Of a stretch of DNA of 34,731 bases, positions 9,314 to 16,567 are shown one piece after another. A model generated the notes under the pieces. That model worked only from the letters and a program-made list of their open reading frames with translations. It searched no databases and had not been told where the DNA came from. The stretch is from Rhodocyclales bacterium (GTDB taxonomy: Bacteria > Pseudomonadota > Gammaproteobacteria > Burkholderiales > Rhodocyclaceae), in NCBI GenBank assembly GCA_016235805.1, contig JACRIY010000003.1, forward strand, positions 1-34,731, read 5' to 3'. The position numbers and the translations under genes are program-made. Positions within the stretch are counted from its first letter, which is position 1. The number at the start of each line of letters is the position of its first letter.

Positions 9314-11590
9314 TTAGAAAATCAGGGTAATCGGCTCCAGCGCCTCGCCCTGCTGCACGATGCGGCCGATGCGGACCGCCTGCGGGTAGCCGGCGGCGCG
9401 CAGCGCGGCGAGGCAGGCGTCGACCTGTGCTGCCGGCAGGGTCGCCAACAGGCCGCCGGCGGTTTGCGGATCGAACAGCAGCGGGTAGTTGGGGTGGCCC
9501 AGCGCTTCCTCCTGATTCTTGAGTGCCCGGCGCAGGCGCAGGTTGGCCGGCTGCAGGGAACTGAGGACGCCGGCGGCGACGCATTCGGCGGCGCCGTCGA
9601 GCAGCGGCAGCGCGGCGAGGTCGAGTTCCGCATCGACGCCGGACGGCCGCGTCATCTCGACCAGATGGCCGAGCAGGCCAAAGCCGGTAAGGTCGGTGCA
9701 GGCCGTGGCGCCGTGGGCCAGCAGCACGGGCATGGCGGCGCGGTTCGAGACCTGCATCGATTCCAGCGCGGCGTCGATCCACCTGCCGCGCGCTTTCAGC
9801 AACTTGTGCGCGGCGAACAGGGTGCCGGTGCCGATCGGCTTGGTGAGGATCAGCGCGTCGCCGGGGCGCATGCCGCCCTTGGTCAGGACGCCGGTCAGGC
9901 GCTCGTCGATCAGGCCGTTGATGGCGAAGCCCAGCGCCAGTTCGCTGCCCTCCCCCGTGTGGCCGCCAACCAGCGCGCAGCCGGCCTCGTTCAACACCGA
10001 GACGGCGCCCGACATCATCTGCAGCACGATGTCCTCGACCTTGGCTTCCAGCCCCGGCGGCACCGTGGCGATCGCGGTGGCGGATTGCGCCTCGGCGCCC
10101 ATGGCGAAGATGTCGCCCAGGGAGTGGTTGGCGGCGATGCGGCCGAAGGTCCAGGGGTCGTCGATGAAGGCGCGGAAGAAATCGACGGTATGCACCATCG
10201 CCTTCCCGGCCGGCACCCTTACCACGGCGGCATCGTCGGGCGCGTGCAGGCCGATCAGCACGTCGTCGCGCTCTATCGGCTGCACGCTGGCCAGGGCGCG
10301 CGACAGCACGCTGGCGCCGACCTTGGCGCCGCAACCGCCGCAGCGCATGGCAACCGCCGAGATGGCCTGCATCTGTTCCTCTGGCGCCAGCGGAACCGCT
10401 TCGGGCTCGACCCTGCGCTCCATGGCCATCGGCGTCAGCTCGGTAAACTTGCGCATGAAGCGGCGGTCGATCCAGTCCTTCCAGCGCCAGATCCAGTCGC
10501 CGCGCGCGTAGAGCGCGCCGCGCGAGGCGACGGCGTGGCGGTCGCCGGTGCTGATCAGCGCCAGCCAGCGCTGTTGCGGGCGATAGCGCACCAGTTCCTG
10601 GCGCGTCACCGTGCGGCGCAGGTTCTCGGCCAGCGGGCGGCCCATGCGCACGGCGAAGACGCCGGCCTTTTCCAGCCGCTGGCCGCGCATCGAGGCGCAA
10701 TCACCGGCGGCGAAGACCAGCGGATCGGTTTCGCTTTGCAGGAAATCATTGACGCGGATGAAGCCCGAATCGTCCAGCGCCAGCCCGGTGTCGGCCAGCC
10801 AGGCGGCACCGCCGGCCTGGGTGACCCAGACGATCTCGTCGGCCGCCAGCGACTCGCCGCCCCGTGTTTGCAGGCACCCCGCATCGACGCGCGCAACTTC
10901 CGCCGCGAGATGCATCACCACGCCCCGTGTCGCCAGCACCGACTCGAAGGCGCGGCGCACGGAAGCGTTGTGCGTGGGCAGGATCTGCGCTTCGGCGGAG
11001 AACAGGTGAAAGCGCAGTTCGTCGGGATCGCGCCCGAGCGCGACGAGTTCATTGCGCAGCCGGTATTGCATGGCCAGCGTCAGTTCGACCCCGGCGGCGC
11101 CGGCGCCGACCACGGCGATGGTGGTCGCACCGAGATGGGCTCGCACGCGCTCGAACAGCGCCAGCCAGCGTTCGTTGAAACGGCGGATCGGCTTCACCGG
11201 CACCGCGTGTTCGGCGGCGCCGGGCACCTGGTCGAGTCGCGGCGTCGAGCCGATGTTGATCGACAGCGCGTCATAGGCGACCGGCGGGCGCTGGCGGCAG
11301 ATCACCTTGCGTTCGGCGCGGTCGATGCCGACCACTTCGTCGCGGTAGTAGCGCGCGCCGGCGAACTCGGCCAGGCGGCGCAGGTCGATGTGCACTTCGT
11401 CGAAGTCGTAATGCCCGGCGATGTAGCCCGGCAGCATGCCCGAGTACGGGGTGTCGGTGTCGGTGCAGATCACCGTCAGGCGCACGCCGGGAATCGGCTT
11501 CATGGCAAACATGTGCAGCACGCCGACATGGCTGTGGCCGCCGCCGATCAGGACGATGTCGCGCAATACGGGTGTTGCCTTGGCCTGCAT
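9314..11590 (-). CDS. selD: NADH dehydrogenase-like FAD protein fused to selenide,water dikinase (SelD)
   Basis: A 758-residue fusion. Residues 1-380 form a type II NADH dehydrogenase-like flavoprotein, with FAD motif IVLIGGGHSHVGVL (12-25), NAD motif IAVVGAGAAGVELTLAM (158-174) and the second FAD site VFAAGDCA. Residues 412-758 form SelD, which makes selenophosphate from selenide and ATP for selenocysteine and 2-selenouridine. The active site reads RCGGCGAKVG: Cys420 and Lys423 match E. coli Cys17 and Lys20, while the second Cys (E. coli Cys19) is Ala422. The metal/ATP segments HAPDDAAV, VDFFRAFIDDPWTFGRI, ANHSLGD and GGHTGEGSE are present. This fusion is known in proteobacteria; the flavoprotein part may deliver reduced selenium (inference). 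Start ATG 11590 has GGAGAG about 8 nt upstream. No selA, selB, selC or selU is in the window. Confidence 0.95.
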   Translation of the reverse strand: MQAKATPVLRDIVLIGGGHSHVGVLHMFAMKPIPGVRLTVICTDTDTPYSGMLPGYIAGHYDFDEVHIDLRRLAEFAGARYYRDEVVGIDRAERKVICRQRPPVAYDALSINIGSTPRLDQVPGAAEHAVPVKPIRRFNERWLALFERVRAHLGATTIAVVGAGAAGVELTLAMQYRLRNELVALGRDPDELRFHLFSAEAQILPTHNASVRRAFESVLATRGVVMHLAAEVARVDAGCLQTRGGESLAADEIVWVTQAGGAAWLADTGLALDDSGFIRVNDFLQSETDPLVFAAGDCASMRGQRLEKAGVFAVRMGRPLAENLRRTVTRQELVRYRPQQRWLALISTGDRHAVASRGALYARGDWIWRWKDWIDRRFMRKFTELTPMAMERRVEPEAVPLAPEEQMQAISAVAMRCGGCGAKVGASVLSRALASVQPIERDDVLIGLHAPDDAAVVRVPAGKAMVHTVDFFRAFIDDPWTFGRIAANHSLGDIFAMGAEAQSATAIATVPPGLEAKVEDIVLQMMSGAVSVLNEAGCALVGGHTGEGSELALGFAINGLIDERLTGVLTKGGMRPGDALILTKPIGTGTLFAAHKLLKARGRWIDAALESMQVSNRAAMPVLLAHGATACTDLTGFGLLGHLVEMTRPSGVDAELDLAALPLLDGAAECVAAGVLSSLQPANLRLRRALKNQEEALGHPNYPLLFDPQTAGGLLATLPAAQVDACLAALRAAGYPQAVRIGRIVQQGEALEPITLIF

Positions 11591-11940
11591 TCAATGCTCT
11601 CCGGATGGGCGCCCGATCATACGCGAAGCGCCGCCGGCCGGGCTCGACCAACTATCGACCGGCCGCGCAAATGGAATGGACGCCTCGCAGCCCCGCTCCA
11701 TCAGCCGCATGTCAAAGCGAGGACTGTAAGGTATCGCCATCCAATCGCGACAAATCAGCAATCCCAGGCTGAAAGCGCGATCCATGCCCCGCCGCAAGGC
11801 ACCGAAACTCTCCGGCGACATTCGATATTCAGGAAACAGTCGCCGACAGCGCCCCGACGGCGGCCGGAAGGTGGTGCGCGCTCCGACCCGGATCGGGTTC
11901 GACCGCATTGAAGCACGTCCTCGCCGGGAGACGACGCGCG
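11591..11940. other. Intergenic region between divergent selD and MASE1 kinase
   Basis: About 350 bp with no gene I can support. For selD (minus) there is a ribosome site and a TATGAT-like -10 (complement at 11616-11621), but no good -35. GGCCGG (11636-11641) and CCGGCC (11659-11664) form a dyad, and ACCCG-GAT-CGGGT lies at about 11886-11898. An open minus frame ends at 11591, directly against the selD ATG. Its third-position GC is lower than in neighbouring genes and it shows no family signature, so it is not called. Confidence 0.5.
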
Positions 11941-13971
11941 ATGCCTGAGCAATCGAACCCGATACGCGCCGACCGATGCCACCGGCTTTCCTCACTGACG
12001 CCGTCCGCCGTTATTGCCGCCGGCGCCCTGACGACGCTTGCCTATTTCCTGGCGGGAATTCTCGCGTATGCCGCATTCCCTGTTGGCAATGGGCTCGCCG
12101 GCATCTGGCCGGCCGCGGGGGTATCGGTGGCGGCGACCCTGTTGCTGGGACCACGGGCGATCCCGGCTATATTCATTGGGGATTTCCTGGTCGGCCTGCA
12201 TGCCGGACTCGCCACGAACACCGCCCTGGTGCTGGCTTTCGGCGCCGCCGGCGAAGCACTGACGGCCTGGTTTCTCCTCACCCGCGTGGCCCATCTCGAT
12301 CCGCGCCTGAGCCATATCCGCGATGTCGCGATCTTTGTCGTGGCCGGCGTGCTTCCGTCCGCAGCGCTCTGCGTCGCGCTCCGCCTGTTGCTGATGGCGG
12401 CGGTGGCTGGTCCTGCCGCGCCGCTGGCGGAAAATCCCCAGGCCGCCATCGTCGGCCTGCTCGGCCACGGACTGGGCGTGCTACTAGTGGCGCCGGTAAT
12501 TCTGACCTGGATCACGGAACCGCCATCGCGACGCCGCGCGGTCGAGTTCCGCCTGCTGCTTTTGACGGCGGTCCTGCTCAACGCCGCCGCCTTCACGGCC
12601 AGCCCGAGCGGCCCCACGTCGGCCCTGCTGTACGCGGTGTTCGTCATCGTGCTATGGGCCGCACTGCGCTTTGGCCCGCGCGAGACCTCGTCGGTGCTGT
12701 TGCTGACCGCCGTCTTCGCCACCTGGGCGGCCGGCGATACCAGCGGTCCATTCCTGGTGAGCAGCCAGATCGAGGCGCTGTATTCCCTGAGCCTGTTCCT
12801 GCTCGTTGCCGCCATCACCGCCCTGCTGCTCGCCGCGGCGGCCAGAGAACGCGCCGCGTCGGTGGGCAAACTGGAGGAAAGCGAACATGCACACAGGATG
12901 CTCATCGAGCAGATGCGGGAAGGCGTAATCACGGTCGACGCCAACTTCGATTTCAGTTTCGTCTCGGATCGCTTCTGTTCCCTCTCGGGCTGGGAGCGTG
13001 GCCAGCTTCTGGGCGCGCCGCTGGCCGGTCTGGTGGCGGCAAGGGATCGCGACCGCCTTGCGCTGGCCCTGAAGGACGCCCGCCGCGACGACGACGCGCA
13101 GGTGGAAGTCGTGCTCGAACGCCGCCAGGGCGACAGCATCCTCGCATCGATCGCGCCGCGCCGGCTCAAGCATCCGTCGATGCTGTCCGGCGAAATCATG
13201 GCGGTGGTCGCCGATGTCACGGCCGCCCGGCGCGCCACCGAACTGGCGCGGGCCCGCCTGCAGCAGATCGCCCACATGGGACGGGTTCAATCGATGGACG
13301 CCATGGCGGTGGCCTTCGCCCATGAGATCGCCCAGCCGCTGACGGCGATCACCAGTTATTCGCAGGCGGCCGGCCGTTTCCTGGCAACCGCGCCGACCGA
13401 CATCACGCATGCCCGCGAAGCCATCGACGGCGCGGAGCGCGAAGCCAGGCGAGGCTCGGAAATCGTTCGCCGGATCCGTCGCTTTGTCCAGAATCGCAAG
13501 CCCGAACGCATACCGCAAGTCGCCAGCCACCTGGCCGAAGAGGCCGCCCGGCTCGCGGAGCCAGAGGTTCGCCAGCACGGCATCCAGCTGTGCACGGATC
13601 TTTGCGGCAGCCATTGCATGGTTCTGGTTGACCCAGTGCAAATCCAGCAGGTTTTGCTGAACCTGGTGCGCAACGCCGCGGAAGCCATCGATGAAGCCGC
13701 ATCGGAGATCCGGACCATTACCCTGACAACGCGCTCCGAACCCGCCGGCAGCGTGGCGTTTTCCGTGGTCGACAGTGGTCCCGGAATCGACGCCGCCGAG
13801 ATGGAACGGATTTTCGACCCCTTCTACACGAGCAAGGCCGACGGCGTAGGGATCGGCCTGGCGCTCTGCCGCTCGATCATCGAGGAGCATCAAGGCGAGT
13901 TACGGGCCGCCTCCCCGCCCGGAGGGGGCGCGACCTTCACCTTCGTCCTGAAGGAGTACCGCCATGTTTGA
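11941..13971 (+). CDS. MASE1-PAS sensor histidine kinase (FixL-like kinase core)
   Basis: The 676-residue protein starts at ATG 11941, with GGGAG 10 nt upstream; an in-frame TTG at 11908 is less likely. Residues about 20-300 are an eight-or-so-helix MASE1 membrane sensor (AYFLAGILAYAAFP, GIWPAAGVSVAATLLLGP, ALLLAAAARERAASV). A PAS domain follows (about 320-430). The kinase core has the phosphoacceptor His461 in VAFAHEIAQPLTAITSYSQA, which is the HPK4/FixL type. The HATPase has NLVRNAAEAIDEA, DSGPGID and the short G2 GVGIGLALCRSIIEEHQG. The gene overlaps the response-regulator gene by 8 nt, so they form a pair. FixL/FixJ, TodS/TodT and PQQ-alcohol-oxidation regulators share this layout; the MASE1 ligand is unknown. 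Confidence 0.93.
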   Translation: MPEQSNPIRADRCHRLSSLTPSAVIAAGALTTLAYFLAGILAYAAFPVGNGLAGIWPAAGVSVAATLLLGPRAIPAIFIGDFLVGLHAGLATNTALVLAFGAAGEALTAWFLLTRVAHLDPRLSHIRDVAIFVVAGVLPSAALCVALRLLLMAAVAGPAAPLAENPQAAIVGLLGHGLGVLLVAPVILTWITEPPSRRRAVEFRLLLLTAVLLNAAAFTASPSGPTSALLYAVFVIVLWAALRFGPRETSSVLLLTAVFATWAAGDTSGPFLVSSQIEALYSLSLFLLVAAITALLLAAAARERAASVGKLEESEHAHRMLIEQMREGVITVDANFDFSFVSDRFCSLSGWERGQLLGAPLAGLVAARDRDRLALALKDARRDDDAQVEVVLERRQGDSILASIAPRRLKHPSMLSGEIMAVVADVTAARRATELARARLQQIAHMGRVQSMDAMAVAFAHEIAQPLTAITSYSQAAGRFLATAPTDITHAREAIDGAEREARRGSEIVRRIRRFVQNRKPERIPQVASHLAEEAARLAEPEVRQHGIQLCTDLCGSHCMVLVDPVQIQQVLLNLVRNAAEAIDEAASEIRTITLTTRSEPAGSVAFSVVDSGPGIDAAEMERIFDPFYTSKADGVGIGLALCRSIIEEHQGELRAASPPGGGATFTFVLKEYRHV

Positions 13972-14605
13972 GGCTCCGCCCGGAATGCCAACCATCTTCG
14001 TGGTCGATGACGAGCCGACGGTGCGCGATGCCCTGCGTCTGCTGTTTCAGTCGGTCGGCATGAACGTGGTCGAGTACGGCAACGCCTTCGATGCCCTGGC
14101 CGCCGCCGCTGACCTACAAGACGGCTGCCTGATCACCGACCTGCGGATGCCCCTGATGAGCGGCATCGACCTGGTCAAAGCCTTGCGCGAACGCGATTGC
14201 CAACTGCCCATCGTGGTGATCAGCGGCCATGGTGACATCAGGCTGGCGGTGCGCGCGCTCAAGGCCGGCGCCAACGACTTCGTCGAAAAGCCATTTAACG
14301 ACCAGGACCTGCTGGACGCTGTGAATTCCGCACTGAAGGCGTCCACCGACGGCGTTCGGACTTCCGTGGTGAATGACGAACTTGCCGCCCGCGTCGAGCA
14401 AATTTCGCCGCGCGAGCTCGCCGTGCTGAAACTGATCGTGGCCGGCCGGCCGAACAAGCTGATCGCGCGCGAACTCGATCTGAGCCCGCGCACCGTGGAA
14501 GCCCATCGCTCCCGCGTCATGCAGAAAATGGGCGCCAGTTCGGTGGCGGAACTGGTCAGCCTGGCGCTTCGCGCCGGAATCGCCGCCGGGCCGGAGAGGC
14601 CCTGA
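13964..14605 (+). CDS. FixJ/TodT-type LuxR-family response regulator
   Basis: The 213-residue protein starts at ATG 13964, with AAGGAG 7 nt upstream inside the kinase gene (8-nt overlap). The receiver (10-125) has the acidic pair in FVVDDEPTVRDAL, phosphoacceptor Asp in CLITDLRMPLMSGIDL, the Ser in VVISGHGDI and Lys in VEKPF. The C-terminal LuxR HTH (about 145-205) reads ISPRELAVLKLIVAGRPNKL, IARELDLSPRTVEAHRSRVM, QKMGASSVAELV. It should be phosphorylated by the upstream MASE1 kinase and activate nearby promoters. The direct repeat at 14632-14660, just downstream, is the obvious candidate target, so the EF-hand gene could be in its regulon (inference). Confidence 0.94.
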   Translation: MFEAPPGMPTIFVVDDEPTVRDALRLLFQSVGMNVVEYGNAFDALAAAADLQDGCLITDLRMPLMSGIDLVKALRERDCQLPIVVISGHGDIRLAVRALKAGANDFVEKPFNDQDLLDAVNSALKASTDGVRTSVVNDELAARVEQISPRELAVLKLIVAGRPNKLIARELDLSPRTVEAHRSRVMQKMGASSVAELVSLALRAGIAAGPERP

Positions 14606-14631
14606 TTCCCCGTCGCGCGTTGCGGGCGTAT

Positions 14632-14660
14632 ACGTAGTCCACGCATCAAAAACACGTAGT
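14632..14660 (+). promoter_or_regulatory. Direct repeat ACGTAGT, 22 bp apart, upstream of EF-hand gene
   Basis: ACGTAGT occurs at 14632-14638 and again at 14654-14660, exactly 22 bp start to start, or two helical turns. The first copy lies within the palindrome TATACGTA/TACGTA. A weak TAAAGT (14692-14697) could be a -10. The placement between a FixJ-type regulator and an exported-protein gene suggests paired activator sites. Confidence 0.45.
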
Positions 14661-14700
14661 AGCACGAATATTCAATTCGCTTGCCGGCGCCTAAAGTGAA

Positions 14701-14773
14701 GTCATCGGTTGGGCGTCGCAGTCAAGGCGCATAACCGACCAGCCACCAGTCGAACGACTGGCCACCCGATGAC
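14701..14773 (+). promoter_or_regulatory. Structured leader with nested inverted repeats
   Basis: GTCATCGG (14701-14708) pairs perfectly with CCGATGAC (14766-14773). Inside, CCAGTCG-AA-CGACTGG (14746-14761) is a perfect 7-bp hairpin, and TCGGTT (14705-14710) can instead pair with AACCGA (14733-14738). The outer helix and the 14705/14733 pairing share bases, so two folds are mutually exclusive. The ribosome site AGGAG begins a few bases downstream, before ATG 14792. This may be a stabilising or regulatory 5' leader; it matches no riboswitch class I know. Confidence 0.4.
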
Positions 14774-14791
14774 AAGTCTAGGAGAACTACC

Positions 14792-15067
14792 ATGAGCACA
14801 CGCAATTCCGTTTCGATACTCGCACTCACCCTGGCCCTGGGCGCCGGCATGCTCACCACTCCGGCCTTCGCCGATCTGCCGAACAAGCCGGGCGACATCC
14901 GCGTCATGGACACCAACAAGAACGGCCGCATCGAGAAGGACGAATACCTCGCGCACATGGCGAAGATGTTCGACAAGGCCGCCGGAACCAAGGGCTATTG
15001 CACCTTCGAGGAGGTCATCCAGGGCTTTCGCGGCAACACCGACTGGATGAACCCCGGCCAGAATTAG
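14792..15067 (+). CDS. Small exported EF-hand protein
   Basis: The 91-residue protein starts at ATG 14792 with AGGAG upstream. A signal peptide (about 1-27, cleavage after TPAFA) directs it to the periplasm, leaving a mature protein of about 64 residues. Residues about 40-51 form a canonical EF-hand loop, DTNKNGRIEKDE, with the calcium ligands D1, N3, N5, E9, E12 and the Gly6/Ile8 pair. Only one complete loop is visible. A single Cys occurs in GYCTFEEVIQGF. It probably binds Ca2+ or another trivalent/divalent metal; the loop lacks the Pro2 typical of lanmodulin loops. It follows the two-component pair and is preceded by a repeat-bearing promoter region, so it may be their target. Exact function is unknown. 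Confidence 0.85.
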   Translation: MSTRNSVSILALTLALGAGMLTTPAFADLPNKPGDIRVMDTNKNGRIEKDEYLAHMAKMFDKAAGTKGYCTFEEVIQGFRGNTDWMNPGQN

Positions 15068-15103
15068 GCCCGAGATTCAGTTCATAACCCCGGGCTGATC
15101 AAA

Positions 15104-15135
15104 GCCGCGCCATCCGGTCCATCGGTTGGCGCGGC
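15104..15135 (+). terminator. GC-rich hairpin downstream of EF-hand gene
   Basis: GCCGCGCC (15104-15111) and GGCGCGGC (15128-15135) form a perfect 8-bp stem, with an inner CCG/CGG pairing around a short loop. No T run follows, so it may be a weak terminator or an mRNA 3'-end stabiliser. Confidence 0.4.
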
Positions 15136-15270
15136 CAAGTTCGCCGCGGCCTGGGCCGGTCGGGCGATTCCGATCCGGCGTCGCCATCCACCATCAAGGC
15201 CGGAGCCCATGCCGGCGCCCTCCGCCGATCCGCATGCACAGGGAACCGGGAAGAACACGAGGAGACAGCC

Positions 15271-15756
15271 ATGTTTGCGCTAAGAACCCTGCTTGTCGTC
15301 ATTGCAGTCAGCCTGTCGACGCCCGCCGCGATGGCCGACCCTGAAGTCGGCCGAACTCTGAAACACGTGGATATCCGGCTTCTGGGCGGAGAATCGCTCG
15401 CCGCCACCGAGTTGGCGGGCAAACCCGTCGCTTACGTGTTCTGGGCTACCTGGTGCCACGTCTGTCGCCATGAGCTGCCCGTCTACCAGAAATTGCAAAA
15501 CGCCCATGGCGCGCGTGGCCTACGCGTGATTGCACTGTCCCTCGATGAATCGGAAAGCGCGGTGAAGGCATTCTGGCGCGACGCGGGATATTCCCTTCCG
15601 GTCGCCATGCGCACCACTGCGCTGCGCGCTGCATTGGGCGGCATCAGGGGAACGCCCACCCTCTACCTGGTCGACCGCGACGGTCGGCTGGTGGAAAAGC
15701 TGCTGGGCGAAATCGATCCTGATCAGTTGGACGCGATGATCCGCAAGCTGCTCTGA
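15271..15756 (+). CDS. Exported thioredoxin-like thiol-disulfide protein (TlpA/ResA family)
   Basis: The 161-residue protein starts at ATG 15271, with GAGGAG 7-8 nt upstream. It has a Sec signal peptide (about 1-22, ending PAAMA). The mature part is a TlpA/AhpC-TSA thioredoxin fold: VAYVFWATWCHVCRHELP holds the active site WCHVC (C-x-x-C), followed by VIALSLDESESAVKAFW and the cis-proline loop in GIRGTPTLYLVDRDG. Family members reduce disulfides in the periplasm, for example during cytochrome c maturation. The electron donor here (DsbD/CcdA type) is not in the window. It lies about 200 bp after the EF-hand gene and has its own ribosome site. Confidence 0.9.
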   Translation: MFALRTLLVVIAVSLSTPAAMADPEVGRTLKHVDIRLLGGESLAATELAGKPVAYVFWATWCHVCRHELPVYQKLQNAHGARGLRVIALSLDESESAVKAFWRDAGYSLPVAMRTTALRAALGGIRGTPTLYLVDRDGRLVEKLLGEIDPDQLDAMIRKLL

Positions 15757-15820
15757 CGTTCATCCATGAGCCCCTGTGCGAGACCTCGGACTTCGCAGCG
15801 CGCGAAACTCCCCGGGGTTG

Positions 15821-15841
15821 CGCAAGGCCCCCGCCCTTGCG
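15821..15841. terminator. Hairpin between convergent genes
   Basis: CGCAAGG (15821-15827) and CCTTGCG (15835-15841) form a perfect 7-bp stem with a 7-nt loop in the 106-bp gap between the convergent thioredoxin-like and AhpD-like genes. It could end both transcripts. There is no clear T run on either side. Confidence 0.45.
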
Positions 15842-15862
15842 GATCCCTCCGACGACGCGCGA

Positions 15863-16432
15863 CTAGGCCACCTTGTAGGAAGCGAACCTGTCGTCGACCA
15901 CGGTCTGGCAAAAATGATTTGTGTAGTTGGATAGTGTCTTCACCGCCGCGGCCAGAATGATCTGCAGCGCGGTGGCGTCGGTATATCCGGCGGCAATAAA
16001 GGCGTCGCCGTCGGCCCGCGAAGGCTTGCCGCCGCTCCTTACCAGCTCGCGGGCAAAGGCATGGAGCGCTTCCAGCTTCGCATCCGGAATCGGCTGCCCG
16101 GCGCGGATTGCGGACAGCACCGGCGCAGGCACGCCCGACATCTTGTCGGCCAGCATGCTGTGCGCCGCGGTGCAGTAGTGGCATCCATTCTGTTGGCTGA
16201 TGGCAAGGAAGATCACCTCCTGCTCGGCCGGCGTCAAGCCGGATTTCTGGCGGAATGCCGCATAGCCGTGGAGGTAGGTGCTCAGCACGCCGGGCACGTT
16301 GACCATGTTGGCGTACATGTTGGGAATGAAGCCGACTTGCTTGAGTGCGGATTCCAGCACGTCCTTCTGCGCGCCATCGGCGGATTCGAGGGATACCCCG
16401 CCAAGCGTGGTGGCGACAAAGTGTTGCGTCAT
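15863..16432 (-). CDS. AhpD/carboxymuconolactone decarboxylase family protein
   Basis: The 189-residue protein starts at ATG 16432. Residues about 45-150 carry the CMD fold with the AhpD active-site pattern: E in TPAEQEVIFLAISQQNG, then CHYC and TAAH (E...CxxC...H). This supports alkylhydroperoxidase-like or disulfide-reductase chemistry rather than decarboxylation. The tail (HFCQTVVDDRFASYKVA) is typical of this AhpD-like subfamily. Some relatives carry selenocysteine at the first Cys, but here both positions are TGC/TGT cysteine codons. It is divergent from the AraC gene at 16568, a common pairing in which the regulator controls the peroxidase-like gene. Confidence 0.9.
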   Translation of the reverse strand: MTQHFVATTLGGVSLESADGAQKDVLESALKQVGFIPNMYANMVNVPGVLSTYLHGYAAFRQKSGLTPAEQEVIFLAISQQNGCHYCTAAHSMLADKMSGVPAPVLSAIRAGQPIPDAKLEALHAFARELVRSGGKPSRADGDAFIAAGYTDATALQIILAAAVKTLSNYTNHFCQTVVDDRFASYKVA

Positions 16433-16523
16433 GATGATCTCCGAATGATGGGTTGTCCGGATTGGACGGGTGCCGCGATTTCACCTGGCACGCACGCAGA
16501 TTAGGGTCTAGGGCTATGCATCT

Positions 16524-16557
16524 GGTTATCATTCGTCCAGTCCTCATAACCATTCGT
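16524..16557. promoter_or_regulatory. Candidate AraC operator: direct repeat CATTCGT and dyad GGTTAT/ATAACC
   Basis: CATTCGT occurs at 16530-16536 and 16551-16557, 21 bp start to start, which suits two AraC-family half-sites on one face of the helix. An inverted pair GGTTAT (16524-16529)/ATAACC (16546-16551) overlaps them. The site is 11-44 bp upstream of the AraC start and inside the 135-bp divergent region, so it could give both autoregulation and control of the AhpD-like gene. Confidence 0.5.
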
Positions 16558-16567
16558 ACATTCCTTC

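Noticed and set aside
11591..11815. Minus-strand frame ending directly against the selD ATG
   Set aside because: The junction TGAATG looks like coupling, but third-position GC is low for this genome, no family pattern is visible and the selD ribosome site and a -10-like element lie inside it. Left as intergenic.
9299..11911. 870-codon open frame on the plus strand opposite selD
   Set aside because: It is a shadow of the selD fusion in high-GC DNA; the product is Gln/Arg/His/Gly-rich with no family motifs, while the minus strand has complete flavoprotein and SelD signatures.
11880..11915. GGTTCGA stretch as a possible tRNA (selC) T-arm
   Set aside because: The flanking bases do not form a T-arm stem and no acceptor or anticodon arm can be drawn.
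15863..16432. Selenocysteine in the AhpD-like protein
   Set aside because: Some relatives have Sec in the CxxC motif, but both positions are ordinary Cys codons and the frame has no internal TGA.
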